DNA of 64,000 nucleotides from Bradyrhizobium embrapense (GTDB lineage: Bacteria > Pseudomonadota > Alphaproteobacteria > Rhizobiales > Xanthobacteraceae), in assembly GCF_001189235.2 (NCBI RefSeq), contig NZ_LFIP02000002.1:1176385-1240384 (forward strand), in the 5' to 3' direction. The position numbers and the translations under genes are program-made. This document shows, one piece after another, positions 35,823 through 44,517 of the stretch. Each line of letters begins with the position of its first letter. The stretch's first letter is position 1. The notes under the pieces are model-generated. The model saw nothing but the letters and a program-made list of their open reading frames with translations. It searched no databases and was not told the origin of the DNA.

Positions 35823-36971
35823 CTACTTCACCAGCCTGAACTTGCCGCCCTCGACCTTGATCAGGAATGCCGACCGCTCGTCATAGCCGTTGTGATCGGT
35901 CGGGCTCATCGTCGAGAGGCCGTTGTTCAGATAGACGTCCTTGCCGCGCTCGAGCTCGTCGCGCAGCGCGGCGCGGAATTCCGGCGTGCCGGGCTTGGCC
36001 GTCTTCAGCGCGTTCGCCGCCGCCCGCTTGAACAGCGTCACGGCGTCCCACAGATGCGCGCCGAAGATGTTTGGCTTTTGCCCGTTGACCTTCTCGTAGC
36101 TCGCCACGAACTCGTCGCGCGCCTGGCGGAACGGATCGTTCGCCGGCAGATCGTCGGCGATGGTGAAGGCCTCGCCGGTGAAGATCGCGCCCTCGACATT
36201 GGCGCCGCCGAGCTTGATGAATTCCTCCGACGCAACGCCGTGGGTCTGGAAGATCTTGCCGGCATAGCCTCGGCTGCGCAACGCTTCCTGCGGCAGCACC
36301 GCCGGCGTGCCCGCGGAGGCGATGAACACCGCCTCCGGGTTGGTCGCGATCACCTTCAGCGCCTGGCCCATCGCGCTGGTGTCGGCGCGGGCATAGACCT
36401 CATGCGTCGTGACGGTGAGGCCGAGCTGAGGCGCCAGCCGCGACACCTCGGCGTAATAGCCTTCGCCATAGCCGTCGGAGACGCCGATATAGCCGAGCGT
36501 CTTGATGCCCGATTTGGCGATGTATTTCAGGATCGCCGCCGCCATCAGGTCGTCATTGGGGACCACCTTGAACGCCCAGCGGCGGCGCTCGTCCATCGGG
36601 CGCACGATCGCGGTCGCCGCCGCGAGCGAGATGATCGGCGTCCTGGATTCGAAGGCAACGTCGAGCATCGGCATGGTCACCGGGGTCAGCGAGGAGCCGA
36701 TCAGGATGTCGACGCCGTCCTGGATCACGAGGCGGCGGGCATTCTGCGTGCCCTTGGTCGGATCGGACTCGTCGTCGAGTGCGATGTAGACCACCTTCTC
36801 GCCGCCGATCTCCTTCGGCAGCGCGGCGATGGTGCGCATCTGCGGCTGGCCGAGCGCCGAGCCCGGCCCGGATCCGGACACCACGACGCCGACCTTGATG
36901 TCGGCCCGCGCGTCCGGCGCGACCAGCAGCGCGCCTGCGAGTACCCAGAGTCCGGCCATCGCCAACTTCAT
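35823..36971 (-). CDS. ABC-transporter solute-binding protein (branched-chain amino-acid type)
   Basis: A 382-residue periplasmic binding protein. The signal peptide is MKLAMAGLWVLAGALLVAPD, and the type I fold is indicated by IKVGVVVSGSGPGSALGQPQ and KTLGYIGVSDGYGEGYYAEV. LivK-type proteins bind branched amino acids or aromatic acids in Bradyrhizobium, often several dozen paralogues per genome. No permease or ATPase gene is adjacent, so it is an orphan binding protein here. It is convergent with the small membrane-protein gene, with almost no gap. Confidence 0.86.
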   Translation of the reverse strand: MKLAMAGLWVLAGALLVAPDARADIKVGVVVSGSGPGSALGQPQMRTIAALPKEIGGEKVVYIALDDESDPTKGTQNARRLVIQDGVDILIGSSLTPVTMPMLDVAFESRTPIISLAAATAIVRPMDERRRWAFKVVPNDDLMAAAILKYIAKSGIKTLGYIGVSDGYGEGYYAEVSRLAPQLGLTVTTHEVYARADTSAMGQALKVIATNPEAVFIASAGTPAVLPQEALRSRGYAGKIFQTHGVASEEFIKLGGANVEGAIFTGEAFTIADDLPANDPFRQARDEFVASYEKVNGQKPNIFGAHLWDAVTLFKRAAANALKTAKPGTPEFRAALRDELERGKDVYLNNGLSTMSPTDHNGYDERSAFLIKVEGGKFRLVK

Positions 36972-37213
36972 TGCAATTCCTCCCGGTCAAATGCTTTTTG
37001 TCATTGGTGGCCGACGATAGCCGACCGGCCTTCAGTTTGGCATCATACCAATTCCGCCTGATGTGTCTGTCCCCTCCGCGGGGGACATGATCGGCTGCGG
37101 GCGGGCGCTGAAACCTGGCGTTTACCACTCCCTTAAAGGCCGTGAGAACCAGTTTCCCTAATCGGGCGGCAACGACCTGCTGTTATCGAAGGAGGGGAAA
37201 AGGGAGTACGAAC

Positions 37214-37339
37214 ATGTTCAGCATCGTTCGGATCCTGGTCTTGATCGCATGTGCGCATGCGGGATCCGCGTACGCGGAAATGCCGTCTGACGGCTCGCCG
37301 CCTATGCAAGCAGTTCACGCGGTCCACGCCGATGGGTGA
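37214..37339 (+). CDS. Very small exported peptide, unknown function
   Basis: A 41-codon gene. The ATG at 37214 follows AAAGGGAGTACGAAC, a good ribosome site. MFSIVRILVLIACAHAGSAY is a compact signal peptide, leaving ~20 mature residues (EMPSDGSPPMQAVHAVHADG) with repeated AVHA. It overlaps the next ORF by eight bases. The length is below usual gene-calling thresholds, so its reality rests on the ribosome site and signal peptide. Confidence 0.5.
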   Translation: MFSIVRILVLIACAHAGSAYAEMPSDGSPPMQAVHAVHADG

Positions 37340-37535
37340 GCCTCATCCGATCGCGCCCGAGCACGCGCGCGCCATCTGCGAGGAGATCGGCGAGCGGCTG
37401 CGCCATGCGCTGCGCGGCGATTACGCCGATCTGCCGCCCAGGCTGCAGGAGCTGATGAACGCACTCGCGCTGCAGGATCATGAGGCGCCGTCGGCGGCGC
37501 CGGTCATGGCGCGAGCGTTGGTGGTCGCGGCCTAG
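37332..37535 (+). CDS. Small helical protein overlapping the preceding peptide gene
   Basis: A 67-residue ORF starting at ATG 37332 inside the last codons of the upstream peptide gene (ATGGGTGA overlap), a layout typical of translational coupling. It reads APEHARAICEEIGERLRHAL, then RGDYADLPPRLQELMNALAL. It forms two amphipathic helices broken by a short loop, vaguely like NepR-type anti-sigma or partner-binding peptides. No family assignment is claimed. The stop lies at the edge of a palindromic repeat. Confidence 0.5.
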   Translation: MGEPHPIAPEHARAICEEIGERLRHALRGDYADLPPRLQELMNALALQDHEAPSAAPVMARALVVAA

Positions 37536-37605
37536 AGCATGATCCGGACCGGAACGGCCGCGTTGGCGAAAAGTGCGAACCGGCTTTCCCAAAAAGAGCG
37601 TGCTC
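37535..37605. repeat. GAGCATGATC-type inverted repeat
   Basis: GAGCATGATCCGGACCGGAA at the left and a complement-like AAAAAGAGCGTGCTC at the right frame a ~70-base imperfect stem. This is a familiar Rhizobiales intergenic element (the GAGCATGATCCGGAAAAG family). It follows the 37332-37535 gene and may act as its terminator. Confidence 0.65.
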
Positions 37606-37696
37606 AAACAAAGAGCTGAGGCGCGATGACGCTTCAGTCTGATCTCCTCGCGCTTTAGGCCCCGGTTCACGGTGACCGACCGGCCGCGCGGCCGCG

Positions 37697-38692
37697 TCAC
37701 ACGTTCTTCGCGACCTTGCGCGTCCGCGTCGGGCCGGCGCCGGCGATCGCCGGCTTGATATTCCACACCGCGCGCACCGCCGTGAAGGCGTGCGCGATCA
37801 CCGGCTCCTGGCGGCGGGCGGCAAGGCAGGCGAAAGAGAGATCGCAGGTGAGCTTTACCTTGTCGGCGACCACGAACTGATGCGGGCGCGCCATCCGCGG
37901 CGCCAGCACGCTGTCGCGCGCGAGGCTGAGGCAGAGGCCGGATTCGACGAAGTCGATCATCGCCTCTTCCTGATCGGTGTAGCCGACGCGCTTGGGTAAG
38001 GCGCCGAGCGGACGGAAGATGTCATCGAGCAGCCGGCGGTGGCCGGAATGCGGCGGTGTCGCGAGCCAGGGCAGCTCGGCGAGCTCCGCCCAGCCCTTGC
38101 CGATCACCCGATCCCGCCAGCCGATCGGCGCGATCACGCGGTAGTGGTAGCTGAGCAGCGGCGCCAGCTGGTAGCGGCCGTCGGCGATGGTCCGTTCCGC
38201 GAAGCTGTGATGGACCAGCTGCTCCGGCGGCGTGGCGTCGACATAGTAGCCGACGTCGAGCTCGCCCCGGCCGACCTGCGCCAGCACGTCGTCGCTGACG
38301 CCATGGCGCAGAAACACTTCGGTGCGTTGCGAGGACATCGCAAGGCTGCGCACGAACGGCCCGAGCCGGGTGAACTCGGGGTCGAGGATGGTGCCGACGC
38401 GCAGCGTGCCGCGCTGCGCCTCGTTCAGCTGATCCGCCATCGCCTTGAAGTCGGATGCGGCCGCCACCGCCCGGTGCGCCAGCGGCAGCAGCGCGGCGCC
38501 GGCCTCGGTCAGCGTGAAGCCGCTCGGCGTGCGGTTGAACAGCAGCAAGCCGGTGCTTTCCTCGAGCGCCTTGAGTTGCAGGCTGACCGCCGGCTGGGTC
38601 AGTTTCAGCATCGCTGCAGCACGCGATACAGTGCCTTCACGGGCAACCGTGATGAAGCAACGCAAGGCCTGGGTACGGGGAAGCTCGGTCAT
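37697..38692 (-). CDS. LysR-family transcriptional regulator
   Basis: A 331-residue LysR protein. HTH: TQALRCFITVAREGTVSRAA and LKLTQPAVSLQLKALEESTG. The effector domain spans ~95-300 (LRVGTILDPEFTRLGPFVRS; DFVESGLCLSLARDSVLAPR). The C-terminus carries an extra basic tail (AGAGPTRTRKVAKNV). It is on the minus strand with the MerR-ATPase gene ~90 bases upstream. No divergent partner is nearby, so its regulon cannot be guessed from position. Confidence 0.86.
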   Translation of the reverse strand: MTELPRTQALRCFITVAREGTVSRAAAMLKLTQPAVSLQLKALEESTGLLLFNRTPSGFTLTEAGAALLPLAHRAVAAASDFKAMADQLNEAQRGTLRVGTILDPEFTRLGPFVRSLAMSSQRTEVFLRHGVSDDVLAQVGRGELDVGYYVDATPPEQLVHHSFAERTIADGRYQLAPLLSYHYRVIAPIGWRDRVIGKGWAELAELPWLATPPHSGHRRLLDDIFRPLGALPKRVGYTDQEEAMIDFVESGLCLSLARDSVLAPRMARPHQFVVADKVKLTCDLSFACLAARRQEPVIAHAFTAVRAVWNIKPAIAGAGPTRTRKVAKNV

Positions 38693-38779
38693 TGTGTGGG
38701 CTTATAGCACACTTTTTCGCCGTGCATCCGACCTGCGCAGTGCATTGTTGTGTAATTATAATACAACCAATGCGAGAAG

Positions 38780-39811
38780 TCAGGATGGCCGCCACGCAAC
38801 CATGCCTTCGGTGCGCGCCCGCACCGCCGGCGAGGCGAGGCAGGTCGCAACCGCCTCATAGCCCGCCGCGCCGGGCACCGGCGTGACGGAGATCGGCACG
38901 CTGTGATTGGCGGGGCACAGGATGATCGCTTCATCGTCGCCGACCGCGTCGAGGTCCAGGATCGCGTTGGAGCGCGTGAGGAAGAACAGCGGCCGCGCCG
39001 CAGGTCCGCGGCGGCGCAGATGCGCGATCACGGCTTCCTGGCTTGCCGCATCGAGCCCTTGCTCGAGCATGTCGATCACCAGGATGGTGTCGCCGTCGGC
39101 TTCGAGCGCGGCGAGCAGGGTGGTCAGCGCGACCGAGTCCACCGCGCCATCGGCGAGCAGGACGGCAAGGCTCGCCTCGACCCTCGCTTTGTGTGCCGGG
39201 TCCGCATCGAGCCGCGCGCGAACGGCCGCGCCGCCGCCGGCGGTGCGGTCCAGCCCCACGAAACTGGCGCCGGGCAGCACTTCGGCCAGCCGCTGCGCGA
39301 GGCGCGTCTTGCCGCTGCCGAGCGGGCCGACGATGTAGTTCAGCAGTTTGATGTCGTGCAACTCGAAGCGCTCGCCGCCCCACGGCCACGGCAGATCGAA
39401 TGCGACGCCGATCCCGGGTCTTGTCCTGACTGCACCGATGAGGTCGTGCGTCGCGGGCATCTTGCCGCGGGCGAGGTCAGCCCGCAGTCGTCGCACCTTG
39501 GCGATGCTGTCGCCGGATTGGCGGATGCCCGCTTCGAGCGCGGCCTGGTGCGCGGCCAGCACGCGATCGAGGACGGCGGCGTCGCCGCTCAGGATCCGCG
39601 CCACTTCATTGATGCTGAGGCCGAGCCCGCGCAGCGCGACGATCTCGGCGCCGCGCGCCATCTCGGCCGCACCATAGGCGCGCCATCCCGCCGGCGAGCG
39701 GGTGGGCGCGATCAGGCCGCGCTCCTCGTAGAGGCGCAGTGCTTTCGCCGAGATCCCGAGCTGCCTTGCAGCTTCGGACGGGCTGAGGAAACGGGCAGCA
39801 GGAGCATTCAT
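38780..39811 (-). CDS. MerR-family regulator fused to a P-loop ATPase domain
   Basis: A 343-residue protein with two parts. Residues 7-80 are a MerR winged helix (FLSPSEAARQLGISAKALRL, YEERGLIAPTRSPAGWRAYG), followed by a coiled coil to ~118. Residues ~130-330 are a nucleotide-binding domain. Walker A GPLGSGKTRL is at ~162-171, a Walker B-like ILVIDMLEQGLD near 240, and the region resembles ABC/AAA ATPases (FFLTRSNAILDLDAVGDDEA). MerR proteins usually have only a small effector domain, so this fusion suggests control by ATP binding or hydrolysis. Confidence 0.82.
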   Translation of the reverse strand: MNAPAARFLSPSEAARQLGISAKALRLYEERGLIAPTRSPAGWRAYGAAEMARGAEIVALRGLGLSINEVARILSGDAAVLDRVLAAHQAALEAGIRQSGDSIAKVRRLRADLARGKMPATHDLIGAVRTRPGIGVAFDLPWPWGGERFELHDIKLLNYIVGPLGSGKTRLAQRLAEVLPGASFVGLDRTAGGGAAVRARLDADPAHKARVEASLAVLLADGAVDSVALTTLLAALEADGDTILVIDMLEQGLDAASQEAVIAHLRRRGPAARPLFFLTRSNAILDLDAVGDDEAIILCPANHSVPISVTPVPGAAGYEAVATCLASPAVRARTEGMVAWRPS

Positions 39812-40196
39812 CGAATCACCTCGCGTTGTCTGACCGCAGCTCTATGGAGGCGGCCGCAGGGGCAAGGTCAAGCGGCGAGGGTGGTGATTCCCACGTTGCG
39901 AATTGAGCAGTGAGGTAAGCACGCCGGTCAGGCTCCCTCTCCCGCAAGGGGAGAGGGAGCCCTGCTGCCGGTGCTCGCCTCACGTGCGCGTTCCGCTTGA
40001 TTCACAAGCGGTGCAACGTTCTCGATGTCGTCCCTGCGAAAGCAGGGACCCATAACCACGAATGGTTGTGGTGAGCAATGTTGGTATGACGAGTCCCCTC
40101 AATAACATCCGCCGCGGAGTATGGGTCCCTGCTTTCGCAGGGACGACAGCGGTGTGTGCCGCGAGCGTCTGTGCCCATTGCGGCAAAAGCTCACCC
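39812..40196. repeat. Intergenic region with two palindromic elements
   Basis: The 385-base gap carries no gene. At 39932-39960 is a perfect 12-bp hairpin (GCTCCCTCTCCC / GGGAGAGGGAGC), same family as the element at 10032. At 40027-40054 and 40120-40147 two ~28-base arms (GTCGTCCCTGCGAAAGCAGG and its complement) form a large inverted repeat; each arm also folds on itself. Confidence 0.7.
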
Positions 40197-40994
40197 TCAC
40201 TCCAGATGGTTCACCTTCGCCACCCAGGCGCGGACGTCGGTGAGCACTTCGGGCAGCGCGGCCTTGACCTCCTGGACGTTCATGCCGGGCTTGATGCGGG
40301 GATCGTAGAGCAGGTTGAGCAGGTATTGGTCGTAGATGTCGAAAAAGCCCATCGAGACGCTGTCGTTGAACATGGTCCACGGCACCGTCGCAGTGTCGTT
40401 GATCGGGCCGAGCGACTGCAGCAGCTCCTCATAGGCGCAGTCGAGGAAGACGAAATCGCCGTTGTCGACGGTGAGGATGACGTCGGAATGCTCGATCTCG
40501 TAGTTCTCGTTCTTGCGGAAGCCGGACAGGCATTGCGGGTCGAGCGAGGTGCGGATTTCCTTGGCGCGCTCCTGGCCGTAGAAGGTCGCGATGGTGCGGT
40601 TTAGCTCGCGGTCGCGCACCAGCTTGACCACGACATTGGCAGCGTCGTTGTCGTCGGTCATCGCGATGTCAAGATGCTGCACCTTGGCTCGGATGTCGGC
40701 GATGACCTTGGCGAGCTGGACCTTGCGGTCGGCACGGTTGCCGTCGGCGAACACGCGCACCGGCCTGTCGTATTTGCGGATGCGGTCGACCCGGCCGGCG
40801 AGATGATATTCGGCGCCGAACGCGGTCTTCAGGAAGCCCTCGACGATCTCGGCGTCGGTGAAGACCTTCTTCTCGTTGCGCTGGCGCGCCGCGATGGCCG
40901 GTACCTCGGCGGCGGCCGGCACGGTGCTATCGGTGAGGCAAACGGCGAGCGCTGCGGCGAGAAGCAGAAGTATCGAAGGACGATGCTGAGACAT
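40197..40994 (-). CDS. DUF2927 family exported protein
   Basis: A 265-residue protein. Signal peptide: PSILLLLAAALAVCLTDSTV. The body matches DUF2927 (VFTDAEIVEGFLKTAFGAEY; DIAMTDDNDAANVVVKLVRD; SDVILTVDNGDFVFLDCAYE; ELLQSLGPINDTATVPWTMF). Such proteins are conserved in alphaproteobacteria; some resemble metalloprotease-like folds, but no activity is established. ATG 40994 was chosen, since the in-frame extension to 41030 weakens the signal peptide. It follows the L,D-transpeptidase on the same strand at ~95 bases. Confidence 0.8.
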   Translation of the reverse strand: MSQHRPSILLLLAAALAVCLTDSTVPAAAEVPAIAARQRNEKKVFTDAEIVEGFLKTAFGAEYHLAGRVDRIRKYDRPVRVFADGNRADRKVQLAKVIADIRAKVQHLDIAMTDDNDAANVVVKLVRDRELNRTIATFYGQERAKEIRTSLDPQCLSGFRKNENYEIEHSDVILTVDNGDFVFLDCAYEELLQSLGPINDTATVPWTMFNDSVSMGFFDIYDQYLLNLLYDPRIKPGMNVQEVKAALPEVLTDVRAWVAKVNHLE

Positions 40995-41087
40995 TGCGAC
41001 GACGCTGCCGCAAGGTTTGCGACAGCGCAAGCTGCGATTGACGATCTCGCCGGATGGAAGTGCCTGGTTCCGTCGAAATCGACGCGG

Positions 41088-41660
41088 TCAGTTCTTCACC
41101 ACCACGGTGGCGCCGACCGAGACGCGATCATAGAGGTCCTTGACGTCCTCATTGGTCATCCGAAAGCAGCCCGACGAGACCGCCTGGCCGATCGTCTCCG
41201 GTTCGTTCGAGCCGTGGATGCGGTACAGCGTCGAGCCGAGATACATCGCGCGCGCGCCGAGCGGGTTCTCGATGCCGCCGGCCATGTGGCGCGGCAGATC
41301 GGGGCGGCGGCGCAGCATCTGCGACGGCGGCGTCCAGGACGGCCATTCCTTCTTCGCGGAGATGCGGTGCACGCCGCTCCAGCGGAAGCCGTCGCGGCCG
41401 ACGCCGATGCCGTAGCGCAGCGCCTGGCCGTTGCCCTGCACCAGATAGAGCCGTCGTTCGGCGGTGTTCACCACGATGGTGCCGGGGGCATAGTTGGTCG
41501 GATAGTTGACGGTGGTGCGCGGGATCGGGCTTGCGCCGCCACCGCCGAAGAAGCTCGGGGCTTCGGACTGGTAGCCCCGGGAGTCGAAGAACTGGGCCTG
41601 GGCCTGGCCGGCGCCTGCCAGGATCGTGAGCGCGGCAAACATCAAGGCAATCTTGCGCAT
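41088..41660 (-). CDS. L,D-transpeptidase (ErfK/YbiS/YhnG family)
   Basis: A 190-residue exported enzyme that forms 3-3 crosslinks in peptidoglycan or attaches proteins to it. Signal peptide: MRKIALMFAALTILAGAGQA. The YkuD catalytic motif is complete: IHGSNEPETIGQAVSSGCFR, with His and Cys. TIVVNTAERRLYLVQGNGQA is the substrate strand, and YGIGVGRDGFRWSG follows. Start ATG 41660; an in-frame upstream start at 41681 lacks support. Many paralogues are usual in this order. Confidence 0.9.
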   Translation of the reverse strand: MRKIALMFAALTILAGAGQAQAQFFDSRGYQSEAPSFFGGGGASPIPRTTVNYPTNYAPGTIVVNTAERRLYLVQGNGQALRYGIGVGRDGFRWSGVHRISAKKEWPSWTPPSQMLRRRPDLPRHMAGGIENPLGARAMYLGSTLYRIHGSNEPETIGQAVSSGCFRMTNEDVKDLYDRVSVGATVVVKN

Positions 41661-42017
41661 CGTCGTCGTCCTCGCGAACAATCAAATATTCCGCCAAAAA
41701 GGCCACAACCGCCGGCCTTTCGCAAGCGACGAAGCCGTGACTTCATGCACTTTCGAGCAACACGGTTTAAAAAGGCAACAGACCGGAAGCGATAGCTGCA
41801 TTGTCCCGCCAAACCTTTGACGAAGCGGACGAAGAATGGTTGATCTGGAGCGTTTTCAAGCGAAGCGGAAACCGGTTCGCGTCAAGGAAACGCGGCCAAG
41901 CAAAAGCTTGAGCGTTTTCAGAAAACGCGACCAAACAAAAGGATACCAGCATGCTCCGATTCGATCGGATCATGCCCTGGAGCGACCTCAAGAACATCTC
42001 GAAACGGGAGCGTGAGC
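41661..42017. repeat. Intergenic region with rhizobial repeats
   Basis: No gene is seen. GGAGCGTTTTCAAGCGAAGC and GGAAACCGGTTCGCGTCAAG (41850-41885) followed by a second GAGCGTTTTCAGAAAACGC belong to a common Rhizobiales palindromic element family. A hairpin, TGCTCCGATTCGATCGGATC, covers ~41952-41971. The promoter of the downstream TPP-enzyme gene must lie within this stretch; the ribosome site ACGGGAGCG sits at 42005-42012. Confidence 0.55.
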
Positions 42018-43562
42018 ATGAACGGTGCGGAAAGTCTGGTGCGGACGTTGGTTGCGGGCGGCGTGGACGTCTGCTTCACCAATCCCGGCACCTCGGAGAT
42101 GCATTTCGTCGCGGCACTGGACAAGGTCCCCGGCATGCGCTGCGTGCTCGGCCTGTTCGAGGGTGTGGTGACCGGTGCGGCCGACGGCTATTTCCGTATG
42201 AAGGGAACGCCGGCCTCGACGCTGCTGCATCTCGGGCCCGGCCTTGCCAACGGCCTCGCCAATCTGCACAACGCCAAGAAGGCGCATTCCGGCATCGTCA
42301 ACATCGTCGGCCAGCACGCCACCTATCACATCGAATACAACGCGCCGCTGACATCGGACATCGAAGGCCTGGCACGGCCGATGTCGGCCTGGGTGCGCAC
42401 CTCGCCGGACGCCGAGTCGGTCGCCCGTGACGGCGCCGCCGCGATCGCCGCGGCCAGCGGCGCACCGCCGCAGGTTGCGACCCTGATCCTGCCCGCCGAC
42501 ACCGCGTGGAACGAGGCCGACGAGGTGGCGCAGGTGCCCGTGGAATCGCAGCGCCGGAACTATTCGCCGCAGGCGGTCGAGAGCGCCGCCAAGGTGCTGC
42601 GCAGCGGTGAACCGACATTGCTGCTGATGACCGGCAGCGCGGTGACAGAGCCGGCGCTGGCGCTGGCGGCGCAGATCGCCGGCAAGACCGGCTGCAAGGT
42701 CATGGGTCAGCTGGCGAGCCCGCGGATGGCGCGGGGGCGCGGGCGGTTTTCGATCGAGCGGGTGCCTTATGTGGTCGAGCTGGCGCTCGCGGCGCTGAAG
42801 GGCTTTCGACACATCGTTCTCGTCGAGGCCAACGAACCCGTCGCGTTCTTCGCCTATCCGAACAAGCCGAGCCTGCTGAAGCCGGAGGGATGCGAGGTGC
42901 ATCGCATGACCTCGATCGGCGAGAATTCGGTGGCGGCGCTGCAGGCACTGGCCTCGGCGGTTGGCGCCAAGCCGGCCGATGTGAAGCCGCAGGCGACCGT
43001 CGAACTGGTGAAGCCGACCGGTGCCTTGAACCACGCGTCGATCGCCCAGGCGATCGCGGCTGCGGTTCCTGACAATGCCATCCTGGTCGACGAATCCATA
43101 ACGACCGGGCGCGGCTTCTTTCCGCTGACGGCGGGCGCCGCTCCGCATGACTGGATTCAGAACCTGGGCGGCTCGATCGGCTATTCGACGCCGGTCGCGA
43201 CCGGCGCCGCGATCGCCTGTCCGGACCGCAAGGTGATCTGCATGGTCGGCGACGGCAGCGCGATGTACACGATCCAGTCGCTGTGGACCCAGGCGCGCGA
43301 AGGGCTCAACATCGTCACCATCGTCTTCGCCAATCGCATGTACCAGATCCTGCGCGGCGAATTCGATGGCGTCGGCGCCGGTGAACCGGGCAAGCGGGCG
43401 CAGGACATGCTGAGGATCGACAGCCCGACGCTGGATTTCGTCGCGCTCGCCAAGAGCATGGGCGTGCCGGGCCGGGCGGTGACCACTGCCGACGAGTTCA
43501 ACAAGGCCTTGGCGGAAGCCGTCGCCGAGCCGGGCCCGCGGCTGATCGAAGTGCAGGTGTAG
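42018..43562 (+). CDS. Acetolactate synthase large-subunit-like TPP enzyme (IlvX type)
   Basis: A 514-residue ThDP enzyme. N-domain: VCFTNPGTSEMHFVAALDKV, activating Glu in GLFEGVVTGAADGYFRMKG. C-domain TPP motif: GDGSAMYTIQSLWTQAREGL, then ANRMYQILRGEF. It is not the housekeeping IlvB: the FAD-binding middle domain looks reduced and the early loop differs. Proteins of this subgroup are often called IlvX, with unknown reaction. It starts at ATG 42018, six bases downstream of an in-frame GTG. It differs in sequence from the TPP enzyme at 14559. Confidence 0.82.
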   Translation: MNGAESLVRTLVAGGVDVCFTNPGTSEMHFVAALDKVPGMRCVLGLFEGVVTGAADGYFRMKGTPASTLLHLGPGLANGLANLHNAKKAHSGIVNIVGQHATYHIEYNAPLTSDIEGLARPMSAWVRTSPDAESVARDGAAAIAAASGAPPQVATLILPADTAWNEADEVAQVPVESQRRNYSPQAVESAAKVLRSGEPTLLLMTGSAVTEPALALAAQIAGKTGCKVMGQLASPRMARGRGRFSIERVPYVVELALAALKGFRHIVLVEANEPVAFFAYPNKPSLLKPEGCEVHRMTSIGENSVAALQALASAVGAKPADVKPQATVELVKPTGALNHASIAQAIAAAVPDNAILVDESITTGRGFFPLTAGAAPHDWIQNLGGSIGYSTPVATGAAIACPDRKVICMVGDGSAMYTIQSLWTQAREGLNIVTIVFANRMYQILRGEFDGVGAGEPGKRAQDMLRIDSPTLDFVALAKSMGVPGRAVTTADEFNKALAEAVAEPGPRLIEVQV

Positions 43563-43614
43563 CAGCGCAATTTGAAAAGGCCGCGGCGGTGGTCCAGTCC
43601 AGTCGGAGGCGACA

Positions 43615-44151
43615 ATGCAGACCGAGCTGAACAAGCTGATCGCCGCGGTCGCGGAATTCTACGCGCAGGAGACCTTCCTGCTGGAGCGCGATCTCGGCGA
43701 GCGAACGCTCACCCACCGGCTTGCGGTCTATGTCGAGCGGCAGTTTCCCGGCTGGCAGGTCGATTGCAACTACGACCGGCTCGGCGAGCGCACGCTGCGG
43801 CTGCCGCGCGGCTCGGGGAGTTCGACCGACGACCATCTCGGCAAGTCGATCTATCCCGATATCGTCGTGCACCAGCGCGACATCCCGAACAATCTGCTGG
43901 CTATCGAGCTGCGCAAGGACAGCAATCACCAGCCGCTCGACCACGATCAACGCAAGCTGCAGGCGCTGACCGATCCGAATGTGTGGTTTGCCTATGCGAT
44001 GGGCATTCTGGTGATCGTCGGACGGCACGGCGTGAGCTTTTCCGAGATCTATGCCGGCGGCACCGTCGACAGCGCCACGTCGCGCTGGTTTGCGGCGCGG
44101 ATACGCGAGAGCGGGCTCGCAGGCGGGCGCGACGACGGCGCCCAGCATTAG
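43615..44151 (+). CDS. PD-(D/E)XK-like nuclease-fold protein, unknown function
   Basis: A 178-residue protein with the core of a restriction-endonuclease-like fold: an N-terminal helix (LNKLIAAVAEFYAQETFLLE), then IYPDIVVHQRD with D82, and NNLLAIELRKDSN with E98-L-R100-K101. The third metal-site residue is Lys or Arg depending on alignment. A helix ends with QALTDPNVWFAYAMGILVIV. There are no nuclease, helicase or methylase partners nearby, so it may be an orphan DNA-repair or defence protein. It is separated from the TPP-enzyme stop by ~50 bases and probably co-transcribed. Confidence 0.65.
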   Translation: MQTELNKLIAAVAEFYAQETFLLERDLGERTLTHRLAVYVERQFPGWQVDCNYDRLGERTLRLPRGSGSSTDDHLGKSIYPDIVVHQRDIPNNLLAIELRKDSNHQPLDHDQRKLQALTDPNVWFAYAMGILVIVGRHGVSFSEIYAGGTVDSATSRWFAARIRESGLAGGRDDGAQH

Positions 44152-44445
44152 GCCTGTCGATGAATCGTTCAACGCATCGCAGTGATAGCCCGTTTGGATC
44201 ATGCGTTGCTGCTGCACGCGCGTCAAAACAGAACGTGCGGGAGGTGGAGCAATTTCTGGAGCTGGTGGTCAATTTTCAGAACGATCCGATGGCGGTGCGG
44301 ATTATCGGCTCTGCGCCTCTTTCGCTCCCTCTCCCGCACTTGAATTCAGTTCTCGCGGCCCCGACAATCACTGCCCCAAGCGGCCGGCGCATGTGATCGC
44401 GACGCGATGCGATGGGCGAGGCGGCATCCGCACCGAGACAGCAAC
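44152..44445. other. Intergenic region, no gene seen
   Basis: No supported gene in this stretch. It includes CTCCCTCTCCCGCAC, a partial copy of the palindrome arm found at 39932, without its second arm. Confidence 0.4.
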
Positions 44446-44475
44446 AAAAAAGGCCGCCTTAGGGCGGCCTTTTCC
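44446..44475 (-). terminator. Rho-independent terminator of the 44518-44745 gene
   Basis: An AAGGCCGCC / GGCGGCCTT stem with a 4-base loop, flanked on the minus-strand 3' side by a six-base T run (A run in the plus sequence). The pattern is canonical and lies ~40 bases past the small gene's stop. It could also work weakly on the plus strand. Confidence 0.8.
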
Positions 44476-44517
44476 GTGATCGCCAGATTCGCGATCGGCT
44501 ATCGCGTTTGTTTCTGT

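Noticed and set aside
41988..43634. Minus-strand open frame of ~548 codons
   Set aside because: Antisense to the IlvX-type TPP enzyme, whose TPP motifs and ribosome site are clear.
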